From Conyzicola lurida (GTDB taxonomy: Bacteria; Actinomycetota; Actinomycetes; Actinomycetales; Microbacteriaceae), in NCBI RefSeq assembly GCF_014204935.1, contig NZ_JACHMJ010000001.1:3472001-3536000 (forward strand): a stretch of DNA of 64,000 bases. Direction: 5' to 3'. Positions 26,796 through 35,292 of this stretch are shown here, piece by piece. The notes below the pieces were generated by a model. It was not told where the DNA came from. It made no database searches and saw nothing but the letters and a program-made list of their open reading frames with translations. How positions within the stretch are numbered: the first letter of the stretch is position 1; the number at the start of each line of letters is the position of its first letter. Position numbers and translations under genes: made by a program.

Positions 26796-27986
26796 ATGTT
26801 CGAATGGCATTCCTGGCTGGGGCTGGCGGTGGCCCTGCTCATCGCACTCGTCTCCGCGCTTATCGTGGCGGCCATCACGAAGGCGATCGTCGTCGGCGCC
26901 ACCAAACGCCGCGAGTGGCCGCGGGCGCTGACCGTCAAGGCGCGCCATCCATACCGTCTTCTGCTCGTCATCATCTCGATCTGGGTCGCCATCAACGTGA
27001 CCATGCCGTCGTCGGACTGGCTCGACTTCTTCAACCACGTGTTCCTCGTGCTCGCGATCGCCGACGGCGCCTGGTTCGTCGGTGCCATCGTCGGGTTCGC
27101 GCTCGGCCAGGCGATGGGCCGCTACCGCACCGACGTGCCCGACAACCGGGTCGCGCGCCGCGTGCAGACCCAGCTCGCCATCGTGCGCCGGCTCGCCTAC
27201 GCGGTCATCGTGATCGTCGCGGTCGGGTCGATCCTGCTGACGTTCCCGGGCGTGCAGGCCGTCGGCACCAGCGTGCTCGCGAGCGCGGGTCTCGTCTCGA
27301 TCGTCGCCGGCCTCGCCGCCCAGTCGACGCTCGCCAACGTCTTCGCCGGCGTGCAGCTCGCCTTCAGCGACGCAATCCGCGTCGACGACGTCGTGATCGC
27401 CGAGAAGGAGTGGGGCCGCATCGAGGAGATCACCCTCACCTACGTCGTCGTGCACATCTGGGACGACCGCCGCATGGTGCTGCCGTCGACCTATTTCACG
27501 AGCACCCCGTTCGAGAACTGGACGCGGTCGAGCAGCGAACTGCTCGGCTCGATCGAGATCGACCTCGACTGGCGGGTCAGCCCGGCGGCGATGCGCGCCG
27601 AGCTCGACAAGATCCTCACCCGCACCACGATCTGGGACGGCCGCGCGTCGGTGCTCCAGGTCACGGACGCCACGGGCGGCTTCGTCCGCGTGCGCATCCT
27701 AGTCACCGCGATCGACGCCCCGACACTGTTCGACCTGCGCTGCTTCATCCGCGAGGAGATGGTCGAGTGGCTGCAGACGCAGGACCCCGCCGCGATCCCG
27801 CGCACGCGCGTTCAGATGGTCGAGGCCGAGCCGCGCAAGAAGGTCAAGGCGACCGAGAAGACGTCGACCGAGCAGATCGGACTGTTCACCGGCAGCCCCG
27901 AGGCCGAGGAGCGGGCGACGCACATGACGATGTCGCTGCCGACGTTCACCGCCGACGAGATCGCCGCCGACCGCGACAAGCGCTAG
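26796..27986 (+). CDS. MscS-family mechanosensitive channel
   Basis: 396 residues. About five hydrophobic segments come before the pore; the pore helix and beta domain are seen in SVLASAGLVSIVAGLAAQSTLANVFAGVQLAFSDAIRVDDVVIAEKEWGRIEEITLTYV (residues about 172-230). The Gly/Ala-rich TM3 and the 'N-F-xG-Q-I' region are typical of MscS. A C-terminal cytoplasmic domain then carries an extra 60-residue charged tail ending ADRDKR. It should gate under hypo-osmotic shock. I chose ATG 26796 (AGAAG 6-10 nt upstream) over an upstream in-frame start. Confidence 0.93.
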   Translation: MFEWHSWLGLAVALLIALVSALIVAAITKAIVVGATKRREWPRALTVKARHPYRLLLVIISIWVAINVTMPSSDWLDFFNHVFLVLAIADGAWFVGAIVGFALGQAMGRYRTDVPDNRVARRVQTQLAIVRRLAYAVIVIVAVGSILLTFPGVQAVGTSVLASAGLVSIVAGLAAQSTLANVFAGVQLAFSDAIRVDDVVIAEKEWGRIEEITLTYVVVHIWDDRRMVLPSTYFTSTPFENWTRSSSELLGSIEIDLDWRVSPAAMRAELDKILTRTTIWDGRASVLQVTDATGGFVRVRILVTAIDAPTLFDLRCFIREEMVEWLQTQDPAAIPRTRVQMVEAEPRKKVKATEKTSTEQIGLFTGSPEAEERATHMTMSLPTFTADEIAADRDKR

Positions 27987-28008
27987 GGGCGGCCGCGCTC
28001 GGCAGGGC

Positions 28009-28464
28009 CTACGCCTCCGCCGGCCCCACCACGAGCAACAGCGCGAACACCGCGACCACGACGGCGACGGCGGATGCCGCGAAGAGCACGGTGTTCGCGA
28101 GCGCCCAGCGCAGCAGCCGGTTCACCAGCCGGGAATCGTGCGGGTGGCCGGTTGCCTCGCGCCGCCAGCCGCCGTCGAGCGACCCGCGCTTCTCGAGCCA
28201 GCGCTCGGCCGGGATCGTCGCGTACGGCACGACGGCGCTCGCCAGAGCCACGACCGTGGTGCCGAGGCCCCAGCGCTGGTTGACCGCGACCACGACCGCC
28301 GCGGCCACGAACGCGAGGAAGAAGAAGCCGTGCAGCCCGCCGCCGATGCTCACGCCGACGTCGGTGACACGGACGACGTACTTGAGCAGCATGCCGACGA
28401 TGAGCAGGGTCCAGGTGACGGTCTCCGCGAGGGCGAGCGCGCGGAACAGGGTGCGAGGGGTCAC
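28009..28464 (-). CDS. DUF3817 family membrane protein
   Basis: 151 residues, four hydrophobic segments. The N-terminal motif RTLFRALALAETVTWTLLIVGMLLKY, the central GGGLHGFFFLAFVAAAVVVA and the W/G pattern fit DUF3817, a family of small actinobacterial integral membrane proteins of unknown function. The GTG start overlaps the stop codon of the upstream GNAT gene (GTGA), so the two are coupled. The C-terminal half (EKRGSLDGG...LRWALANTVLFAASAVAVVVAVFAL) is longer than the minimal family. Confidence 0.82.
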   Translation of the reverse strand: MTPRTLFRALALAETVTWTLLIVGMLLKYVVRVTDVGVSIGGGLHGFFFLAFVAAAVVVAVNQRWGLGTTVVALASAVVPYATIPAERWLEKRGSLDGGWRREATGHPHDSRLVNRLLRWALANTVLFAASAVAVVVAVFALLLVVGPAEA

Positions 28465-29018
28465 ACGAATCTCTCCGAGCTGATCGCGTAGTGCAGTTCG
28501 TCGACGAGTTCGCCCTTGAACGGCCGGTCGGGGACGAGCGCCGTGCGCGTCATCCCGAGCTTGTCGAGCAGGGCAGCGGATGCCGCATTCCGCGCGTCCA
28601 GCGTCGCCGTGATGGTGCGCAGGCCGAACTCGCCGAACCCGAGCGCGAGCATCGCGTGCGCCGCTTCGTAGCCCAGCCCCCGGCGCTGGTAGCCGCCGTG
28701 CAGGGCGAAACCGAGCTCGCCCTCCTCGGCGTCTTCGTCGGAGTACTTGAGCAGCACCTCGCCGACGACCTTCCCGGTCTCGCGCAGCTCGATCGCCAGC
28801 ACGAGCCATTGACCCTCGGAATCGACCCGCTTCTGCGCGTCTTTCGCGAGCAGGGCGAACCGCGTCTCGTCCAGGGTGCGGACCGGCCACGGGATGTAGC
28901 GCACGACCTCGGGGTCGGAGTGGAACTCGAACAGGTCGGACAGGTCGGCCGGGGTGTGGGCGCGCAGGTCGAGCCGCTCGGTGCGGACCGGAAACGCCGG
29001 CGTCCAGGGCAGGGGCAT
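28461..29018 (-). CDS. GNAT family N-acetyltransferase (RimJ/RimL type)
   Basis: 185 residues. Starts RTERLDLRAHTPADLSDLFEFHSDPEVVRYI, the standard opening of the RimJ/RimL acetyltransferase_3 family; the acetyl-CoA site is HGGYQRRGLGYEAAHAMLALGF, closing with TITATLDARNAASAALLDKLGMTRTAL. Target unknown. It starts 4 bp downstream of purQ and overlaps DUF3817, so purS-purQ-GNAT-DUF3817 is probably one transcript. Confidence 0.92.
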   Translation of the reverse strand: MPLPWTPAFPVRTERLDLRAHTPADLSDLFEFHSDPEVVRYIPWPVRTLDETRFALLAKDAQKRVDSEGQWLVLAIELRETGKVVGEVLLKYSDEDAEEGELGFALHGGYQRRGLGYEAAHAMLALGFGEFGLRTITATLDARNAASAALLDKLGMTRTALVPDRPFKGELVDELHYAISSERFV

Positions 29019-29022
29019 CGGG

Positions 29023-29717
<695 letters not shown>

Positions 29718-29718
<1 letters not shown>

Positions 29719-29975
29719 CAGTTCGCCGCGTTCTCGAGAACCGTGATCGAGACGACGTCTTCGATCACCGAGTTGGAGAGCATCTCGTCGGCGAGAACCT
29801 GTACCTCGGCGAGCACGGCGTCGTCGACGGCGTCGACGGTGAGTTCGAAGCGCTTGCCGACCCGCACGCTGGAGAAACGGTCGTTGCCGAGGCGCTGGAG
29901 TGCGCCCGCGACGGCCTTGCCCTGGGGATCAAGCAGGACGGCCTTCGGCATGACCTCGACGACGATAGTGGGCAC
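29718..29975 (-). CDS. purS: FGAM synthase subunit PurS
   Basis: 85 residues; the small dimeric bridge protein that holds PurQ and PurL together. Typical pattern: [42 protein letters not shown], and [15 protein letters not shown] near the C-terminus. Start chosen as GTG 29975 with GGAG 6 nt upstream; a TTG at 29987 is also in frame. It heads a transcript purS-purQ-GNAT-DUF3817. Confidence 0.95.
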
Positions 29976-30018
29976 CAGTAACTCCAAGGATTTCGCGCGT
30001 GGGTTGACGCTGACAATC

Positions 30019-30726
30019 CTAGTCGAGGGCGATGACGTGGGTCGCGGTGCCCGCGCTCGCCGCGACGATCTCCGCGTTGCGTTCGTCCGGCCCGAGCGCC
30101 CACTCGGTCGCGGCGGCGGCCGTTTTTCCGAAGCGCTCGTGACGGGCGATCAGACGAGAGAGCCGGATGTCGCGGTCCACACCCACGACGACGGTGAGGT
30201 CGAGCAACGGGGCGACGTGCTGCCACCCGCCGTCATCCAGCAGCAGGTAGTTCCCCTCCACCACCACGATCGGAAATTCAGGAAGAATCGCGACGGCGTC
30301 GGGCACCGCCTCCTCGATCTCGCGGTCGAAGCCAGGCGCGAGCACCGTTCTTCCTGAATTTCCGAAACTGGCGCGCACGGCGGCCAGGGTCGCGACGAAG
30401 CCGGCGACGTCGAAGGTGTCGGGCGCGCCCATGCGGTCGCGGCGTCCGAGCTCGACCAGCCGCGCCTGCGGCAGGTGAAACCCGTCCATGGGCAGCAGCA
30501 CCGCGCGCGGGGCGAGCAGCGCCACGAGCTCGGCGGCGATCGTCGACTTGCCGCTGCCCGGCGCGCCCGCGATGCCCACGACGATGCGGCCGCCGCCGGC
30601 CCGCGCGCCGGCGACCACGCTGTCACCGACCACGCTGTCACCGAGCACGCTGTCACCGACCCGGCCGTCGCCCGCCCGCGCGCCCACGAGCGCCGCCAGT
30701 TCGGCGACCGAGCGCAGCGTGGTCAC
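30019..30726 (-). CDS. P-loop nucleoside/sugar kinase (uridine kinase-like)
   Basis: 235 residues. Walker A GIAGAPGSGKST, the substrate motif LLPMDGFHLPQARL, and VVVEGNYLLLDDGGW mark the phosphoribulokinase/uridine-kinase/pantothenate-kinase fold, closest by pattern to the actinobacterial 'nucleoside/nucleotide kinase' group that includes fructose kinases. Oddities: a GDSVL/GDSVV/GDSVV pentapeptide repeat before the P-loop (residues about 24-38), and a 17-bp inverted repeat inside the gene (30271-30287/30348-30364). The GTG overlaps the stop of the SGNH hydrolase gene. Substrate undecided. Confidence 0.85.
   Translation of the reverse strand: MTTLRSVAELAALVGARAGDGRVGDSVLGDSVVGDSVVAGARAGGGRIVVGIAGAPGSGKSTIAAELVALLAPRAVLLPMDGFHLPQARLVELGRRDRMGAPDTFDVAGFVATLAAVRASFGNSGRTVLAPGFDREIEEAVPDAVAILPEFPIVVVEGNYLLLDDGGWQHVAPLLDLTVVVGVDRDIRLSRLIARHERFGKTAAAATEWALGPDERNAEIVAASAGTATHVIALD
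30271..30364. repeat. 17-bp inverted repeat inside the kinase gene
   Basis: CGGAAATTCAGGAAGAA (30271-30287) and its exact complement (30348-30364), 60 bp apart. Both arms are A+T-rich against the 69% G+C background. Confidence 0.75.
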
Positions 30727-31472
30727 AGCAGTCCCCGCGCGACGGCGTCGTCCACGGCGAACCGCGACCAGTCGCGGTAGCCGATCGCGCTCGGGTGGAA
30801 CAGGTCGTCGGCGAAGAACCCCTCGGTGTACGGCGGGGGAGGCGGGGCCATGTGCACACCGGGCATCGTCGCGACCGCGGCGCGCGCCACGGCCTCGAGG
30901 CTGCGCGAGTGCAGGTACAGGTTGAAGCGCAGCGGGTTGGGCAGCAGCACGAACCGCGAGAACGCCGGCAGCGACGACATCAGGATCAGCGCGGACGGGC
31001 TGGCGGCGCGCAGCCGGGAGAGCAGGGTCCGGATGTCGCGGCGGAACGCCCCGCGGGACCGGATCGTCAGCGCGTCGTTGGCGCCGACGCTGAGGAACAC
31101 GATGTCGTACTCCGAGGCGGTGGCCTCGTCGACGAACTCCGCGATGACCTCGCCCGAGGTGGCGCCGTTGCGCCCGATGGCCGTCCACCCGACGCCGCGC
31201 CCGGTGTGCGCGGCGATGTCGCGCGCCAGGTTGCCCGGCAGCGCGTCGGCCTGACTGGCCACGCCGACGCCCGCCGCCGTGGAATCGCCCAGGACGAGTA
31301 GCCGGATCGGATCCGGACCGGGCTCCGTTCCGGACCAGGGTGCCGCGGCATCCGCCAGTCTCGGTGTGTACCGCTTCAGTCGCCAGGCCTGCACGGCCAC
31401 CACCGGGGCGACGGGCACGAGGGCGACGCGACTGAGCCGCAGGGGCACGCGGGGGCGCAGGGACACGGGCAC
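30723..31472 (-). CDS. SGNH/GDSL-family hydrolase
   Basis: 249 residues. Block I LLVLGDSTAAGVG carries the nucleophile Ser (about 64); block II has the Gly in GRNGATSGE; block III is FLSVGANDALT; block V DLFHPSAIGYRDWSRF provides the Asp and His. A basic N-terminus with a hydrophobic stretch (LSRVALVPVAPVVAVQAW) suggests a signal anchor. Likely an esterase or lipase acting at or outside the membrane. GTG start; divergent from the serine hydrolase gene with a 30-bp gap. Confidence 0.92.
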   Translation of the reverse strand: MPVSLRPRVPLRLSRVALVPVAPVVAVQAWRLKRYTPRLADAAAPWSGTEPGPDPIRLLVLGDSTAAGVGVASQADALPGNLARDIAAHTGRGVGWTAIGRNGATSGEVIAEFVDEATASEYDIVFLSVGANDALTIRSRGAFRRDIRTLLSRLRAASPSALILMSSLPAFSRFVLLPNPLRFNLYLHSRSLEAVARAAVATMPGVHMAPPPPPYTEGFFADDLFHPSAIGYRDWSRFAVDDAVARGLL

Positions 31473-31490
31473 GGCTCATAGTCTGCTCGA

Positions 31491-31496
31491 TAAGCT
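31491..31496 (+). promoter_or_regulatory. -10 element of the serine hydrolase gene
   Basis: TAAGCT ending 6 nt before ATG 31503, inside the 30-bp gap to the divergent SGNH gene. Confidence 0.55.
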
Positions 31497-31502
31497 CGAC
31501 CC

Positions 31503-32510
31503 ATGGATACCGCAGGCCTCACCGAATTTCTTGACGAGCACGACTTCTCCGGCGTCGTGCTGATTCGGCGGGGAAAGTCGACCGTTTTCGAGGCGGCGAC
31601 CGGCCTCGCGAGCCAGCGCTCGCAGGAGCCGAACACGATGGACACCCGTTTCGACACCGCGTCGATCACCAAGCTGTTCACGTCGGTCGCCGTGCTGCAG
31701 CAGGTCGCGGCGGGCAACCTCGACCTCGAGGCGTCCATCCACCACTACGTCGACCTCGCGGGAACGCGCATCCCGATCGAGGTCAACCTGCTCAACCTGC
31801 TGACCCACACGAGCGGCATTGCGGATGACGCGGACGAAGAAGCCGGCGAAGGCTACGACGAGCTCTGGGCCAACCAGCCGGTGCAGTCGTTCACCGAGAC
31901 CGCCGATTTCCTCCCCCTGTTCGTCAACAAGGAGCCGCTCGCCGACCCGGGCGACGAGGTCGCGTACATCAACGTCGGCTACATCCTCGCGGGCCTCGCG
32001 CTGGAGAAGGCGACCGGGGTGCCCTACCGCCAGTACGTGTTCGACGAGGTGTTCGCCAAGGCGGGTATGACCGACTCCGGGTTCTACGACCGGCGTGAGG
32101 CGGCGCCGCGCGTGGCCGAGGGCTGGGACTTCAAGGACGGCGAATGGGTGAGCAACGTGCTCAGCTACCCGCCGATCGGTTCCCCCGACAACGGCGCGCA
32201 CGCCACCGCCGGCGACCTGGTGAAGTTCTTCGCCGCCGTGCGCGACGGGCGTCTGCTGAACAAGGAGTTCACCGAGGAGTTCCTGCTCCCCCAGGTCGAG
32301 CTCGACGAGGACGCGGCGTACGGCTTCGGCCTCGAGTTCGACCTCGAGGAGGACGGCTCGGTGCGGTCGTACTTCCAGGACGGCATCAACGCGGGCGCGA
32401 GCGGCATCGTGCGCCACTACGTGAGGGAGAACCTCGACGTCGTCGTGCTCTCCAACTCCGAGGATGGCGCGTGGGACGTCATCACCGAGATCGACGAGCG
32501 CATCGGCTAG
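31503..32510 (+). CDS. Serine hydrolase of the class C beta-lactamase fold
   Basis: 335 residues, no signal peptide. S-x-x-K is in FDTASITKLFTSVAVLQQ, Y-x-N in VAYINVGYILAGLALEKATG, and HxG-like sequence in FQDGINAGASGI near residue 300, so the active site is complete or nearly so. These proteins are esterases, D-peptidases or carboxypeptidases; being cytoplasmic by sequence, an esterase is more likely than an antibiotic-resistance enzyme. Leaderless ATG. Converges on an SDR gene across a repeat hairpin. Confidence 0.92.
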   Translation: MDTAGLTEFLDEHDFSGVVLIRRGKSTVFEAATGLASQRSQEPNTMDTRFDTASITKLFTSVAVLQQVAAGNLDLEASIHHYVDLAGTRIPIEVNLLNLLTHTSGIADDADEEAGEGYDELWANQPVQSFTETADFLPLFVNKEPLADPGDEVAYINVGYILAGLALEKATGVPYRQYVFDEVFAKAGMTDSGFYDRREAAPRVAEGWDFKDGEWVSNVLSYPPIGSPDNGAHATAGDLVKFFAAVRDGRLLNKEFTEEFLLPQVELDEDAAYGFGLEFDLEEDGSVRSYFQDGINAGASGIVRHYVRENLDVVVLSNSEDGAWDVITEIDERIG

Positions 32511-32518
32511 TCCCATTG

Positions 32519-32573
32519 GCGGGTTGAGCTTGTCGAAACCACTGCACGATGGGTTTCGACAAGCTCAACCCGC
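32519..32573. repeat. 22-bp stem repeat hairpin; likely bidirectional terminator
   Basis: GCGGGTTGAGCTTGTCGAAA starts the left arm (32519-32540), perfectly complementary to 32552-32573 with an 11-nt loop. It belongs to the dispersed TGAGCCTGTCGAA family, in a variant with TTGTCG. It lies between the convergent serine hydrolase and SDR genes. Confidence 0.8.
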
Positions 32574-32585
32574 GTCGGCCGGCCA

Positions 32586-33338
32586 CTACACGTCGATCGA
32601 GAACCCGCCGTCGCTCTTCAGCAGCTGGCCGGTGACCCAACGCCCTTTCTCGGATACCAGGAACGCCACGAGATTCGCGGTGTCGGCGGGTGTGCCCAGT
32701 CGCCCGCTCGGCTGCATGCCCGTGAGTCCCACGCGCAGGTCGTCGTCCATCCACCCGGTGTCGATGGGGCCCGGGTTCAGCACGTTCGCCGAGATCCCGC
32801 GCGGCCCGAGCTCTTTCGCCGCGGCCATCACGATCCGGTCGAGCGCTCCCTTGCTCGCGCCGTACGGGAGGTTGCCCGAGGTGTGGTCGCTGGTCAGCGC
32901 CACGATAGCCCCGCCGTGCTCGGCTTGCCGCGCGAACTCGACGATGAGCTGCCAGCTCGCCCGGGTGTTGACCGCGAAGTGACGATCGAACTGTTCCAGC
33001 GAGGTATCGAGCAGCCCGGAGTCGACGCTCCATGCGTGGCTCAGCACGAGGGCCTCGAGGGTGCCGAGCGCGGCGCCGGCTTCTGAGATGACGGATGCCG
33101 CGGCATCCACACTCTCGAGGTCTGCGGGCAGCACGACCACACGGGCGCCGCGCGCCTCGAGGTCCGCGACGACCTCGTCGAGCCCGGCCGCGGCCCCCGC
33201 GCCGAAGATCTGCTCGTCGGCGGGGGTCCACCGGCTGAGCGCAAGGTCCCAGCCGTCGTCGGCGAGCCCGCGCGCGATGCCGGCACCGATGCCGACCGCG
33301 CGCCCGACCCCGGTGATGAGTGCTGCGGGTCTGGTCAT
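32586..33338 (-). CDS. Short-chain dehydrogenase/reductase
   Basis: 250 residues. Cofactor site GVGRAVGIGAGIARGL is a somewhat unusual TGxxxGIG (ITGVGRAVGIG), the NADP-type acidic position follows (DLALSRW), and the catalytic YGASKGA tetrad with the upstream Ser in ALTSDHTSG is intact; NPGPIDTGW follows. By pattern it resembles the actinobacterial 3-oxoacyl-ACP reductase-like SDR group, including Rif resistance-associated Arr-linked types; substrate unknown. Leaderless ATG with TAGTCT (33345-33350) 6 nt upstream. Confidence 0.93.
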   Translation of the reverse strand: MTRPAALITGVGRAVGIGAGIARGLADDGWDLALSRWTPADEQIFGAGAAAGLDEVVADLEARGARVVVLPADLESVDAAASVISEAGAALGTLEALVLSHAWSVDSGLLDTSLEQFDRHFAVNTRASWQLIVEFARQAEHGGAIVALTSDHTSGNLPYGASKGALDRIVMAAAKELGPRGISANVLNPGPIDTGWMDDDLRVGLTGMQPSGRLGTPADTANLVAFLVSEKGRWVTGQLLKSDGGFSIDV

Positions 33339-33344
33339 GCCCCG

Positions 33345-33350
33345 AGACTA
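33345..33350 (-). promoter_or_regulatory. -10 element of the SDR gene
   Basis: TAGTCT on the minus strand, 6 nt before ATG 33338. Confidence 0.6.
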
Positions 33351-33392
33351 GCGACCGAGGGCGGGTGAGCATCGAGCACACGATGCCAGCGG

Positions 33393-33453
33393 GTGGCGCG
33401 CCGATATTTCGCCGGCGCGCTCGAAATTTCAGGCGCGCCAGCGAAAATACACC
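33393..33453. repeat. Clustered GCGCGCC palindromic units
   Basis: Three GGCGCGCC-like blocks alternate with A+T-rich GATATTTCGC / CGAAATTTCA / CGAAAATACA segments between the SDR and VOC genes. No coding sequence; a local repeat of unknown origin, also a plausible terminator for the VOC gene. Confidence 0.45.
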
Positions 33454-33458
33454 GCGCC

Positions 33459-34325
33459 CTACGCCGAGACGACCTTGATATGGTTCGACCACGGGTCGTC
33501 GAAGCTGACGGTCTGGCCGTCGTTGCGGATCTCGTGGCCGTAGTGGGCGAGCCGCTCGGAAAGCGACCCCACGTCGTCGGGGGTCGGCACGGTGATGGCG
33601 ACCTCGGCGAGACCCAGGGCGAGCTGCCGGGGCCCGGCGCCCTTCGAGTTCCACGTGTTCATCGCCATGTGGTGGTGGTAGCCGCCGGCGCTGACGAACA
33701 GCGCGCTGTCGCCGTACATCGTCGTCGCCTCGAAGCCGAGCTGGTTCACGTAGAACTCGCGCGCGGTCTCGACGTCGCCGACTTGGAGGTGCACGTGGCC
33801 GACCTGCGCCCCGCCGATCATCGGCTGCAGCACCGACTCTTCGGTGAGGTTCTGCTGCAGGAATGCGTTCGGGTCGAGGTAGAGCGTCGACATCTCGATC
33901 GAGCCGTGCGCCCAGCTCCAGTCGCTGCGGTCGCGGTCCCAGTAGAGCTCGACACCGTTGTTCTCGGGGTCGTTGAAGTAGAAGGCCTTGCTCACGAGGT
34001 GGTCGGAGCTGCCGGTGAAGGTGTTCGGGTATTTCTGGGCGACCGAATAGACGGATGCCGCGAGTGCTTCTTCCGTCTCGAAGAGGATGGCGGTGTGGAA
34101 CAGCCCCGCGTCACGGGGGCTCGCGTTCCGCAGCTCCGGCGCGTGCACGAGGATCATCACGGCGGTCGTTCCGCGCCCGAGGACGGCGAAGTCGCCGTCG
34201 GCGCTCAGCACCTGCAGCGCGATGGCGTCGCGGTAGTACTTGGTCATCGCGTCGAGGTCGGCGACGCGCAGGGTGACCGCGCCCATCGAGGTGTCTGCCG
34301 CGAGCAGGTTCTGGTTGCTGGTCAT
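33459..34325 (-). CDS. VOC family two-domain (glyoxalase/extradiol dioxygenase-like) protein
   Basis: 288 residues, two glyoxalase-fold modules: SMGAVTLRVADLDAMTKYYRDAIALQV and HVHLQVGDVETAREFYVNQLGFE. Metal-ligand candidates are His in LFHTAILF, Glu in GVELYWDRD, His in QVGHVHLQV and YHHHMAMN. This matches the CatE/YfiE-type catechol-2,3-dioxygenase-like group. I place the start at ATG 34325 (purine-rich AAAGGCGG site upstream); a longer reading adds 59 residues of atypical sequence. A TAGTTG/CAACTA palindrome 33 bp upstream suggests MarR-type control. Confidence 0.88.
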   Translation of the reverse strand: MTSNQNLLAADTSMGAVTLRVADLDAMTKYYRDAIALQVLSADGDFAVLGRGTTAVMILVHAPELRNASPRDAGLFHTAILFETEEALAASVYSVAQKYPNTFTGSSDHLVSKAFYFNDPENNGVELYWDRDRSDWSWAHGSIEMSTLYLDPNAFLQQNLTEESVLQPMIGGAQVGHVHLQVGDVETAREFYVNQLGFEATTMYGDSALFVSAGGYHHHMAMNTWNSKGAGPRQLALGLAEVAITVPTPDDVGSLSERLAHYGHEIRNDGQTVSFDDPWSNHIKVVSA

Positions 34326-34357
34326 GGGGACCGCCTTTCCGTCACCAGCATATAACT

Positions 34358-34375
34358 TAGTTGCTGCTACAACTA
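34358..34375. promoter_or_regulatory. Possible MarR-type operator upstream of the VOC gene
   Basis: TAGTTG (34358-34363), 6 bp, CAACTA (34370-34375): a perfect inverted repeat in an A+T-rich island, 33 bp before the VOC start. No MarR-family gene is in the window. Confidence 0.5.
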
Positions 34376-34409
34376 TTCCGATGCGGGGTGGAAGCGGTCG
34401 GGCGGCACT

Positions 34410-34445
34410 CGGCTCGAGACCGGCCTCGCGGTCGGTCTCGAGCCG
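34410..34445. terminator. Hairpin 13-bp stem
   Basis: GGCTCGAGACCG and its exact complement CGGTCTCGAGCC with a 10-nt loop, extended by one C-G pair. The 244-bp gap between VOC and fasciclin genes holds this, a second hairpin and the MarR-type site. Confidence 0.6.
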
Positions 34446-34477
34446 GATCCCCCCGGATACTGTGCCCCTCAGAAAGG

Positions 34478-34514
34478 GACGACGGCCCGCTGTTCTGGGC
34501 ACCGGGCCGTCGTC
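34478..34514. terminator. Hairpin 12-bp stem, possible terminator of the fasciclin side
   Basis: GACGACGGCCCG, 13-nt loop, CGGGCCGTCGTC. Lies 55 bp downstream of the fasciclin gene stop on the minus strand. Confidence 0.6.
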
Positions 34515-34569
34515 ATAGGGTGATTCGGAGCACCCCGCGGATCGGATTGGAGAATTTTCAGAAAGTTTT

Positions 34570-35196
34570 TTACGAGGCCGGGGGAGTGAGCACGGTGTCG
34601 ATCAGATACAGGGTCGCGGTGGCGGTGTGGATGCCGCCGCAGACGACGGACGCTTCGTTCACCATGAGGTCGTCGCCACTTCCGGTGATCGTGACCGGGC
34701 TGCCCTCGACGGTCGTGTGTTCGCCCGGTAGGTCGTCCGGCTCGATCTGGCCGGAGATGGCGTGGTAGCTGAGGACGCCCCCGAACATCGCGGCGTTGGC
34801 GGGGTCGGCGTACAAGGCGAGGGTCTCGGGAGCGAGGTCGGCGAACGCGCTGTCGACCGGCGCGAAGATCGTGTACTCGGTGCCGTCGAGCGCATCGACG
34901 AGGTTCACGCCCGGGTTGATCTCGCCGGAGACTGCCTCGACCAACGTGGTGAGCAACGGGTTGTTGCTGGCGGCGTCGTAGACCGATTCCTGCGCCATTT
35001 CGGCGATCGAGCCGGCGCCGTCGGGGTTCGTCTCGATGTAGTCGGCGCACCCGGCGCCGACCAGGCCGGAGGTGGCGTCGGCGGTGGGCGTCGCCGACGA
35101 AGCGTCGGGTTCGGGCGCCGACGTCGAGCAGCCGGCGAGGGCGACGACCGACAGGGCGGCGGCCAGGGTGAGCGAAATGCGCGGCTGAGTTCTCAC
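34570..35196 (-). CDS. Fasciclin-domain lipoprotein
   Basis: 208 residues. Signal peptide MRTQPRISLTLAAALSVVALAGC with lipobox LAGC (C23), then a Ser/Ala/Pro/Asp-rich spacer. The FAS1 domain runs from about 60: YDAASNNPLLTTLVEAVSG, TIFAPVDSAFADLAP (H1), and SYHAISGQIEPDDL with TATLYLIDTVLTPP (H2). These are surface adhesion or MPT70-like proteins anchored to the membrane outer face. No partner genes. Two cysteines besides the lipid one (GAGCADYI and VVCGGIH) may form a disulphide. Confidence 0.94.
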   Translation of the reverse strand: MRTQPRISLTLAAALSVVALAGCSTSAPEPDASSATPTADATSGLVGAGCADYIETNPDGAGSIAEMAQESVYDAASNNPLLTTLVEAVSGEINPGVNLVDALDGTEYTIFAPVDSAFADLAPETLALYADPANAAMFGGVLSYHAISGQIEPDDLPGEHTTVEGSPVTITGSGDDLMVNEASVVCGGIHTATATLYLIDTVLTPPAS

Positions 35197-35292
35197 GGGA
35201 TTCTCCAGTTGGTGCCCGGTGCCCGTCTGCGACCGGTCAATAGTGAAAATCCTACCGATTCGCGTTCAGGGCAACTCCCGGGCGGCGAGCGG

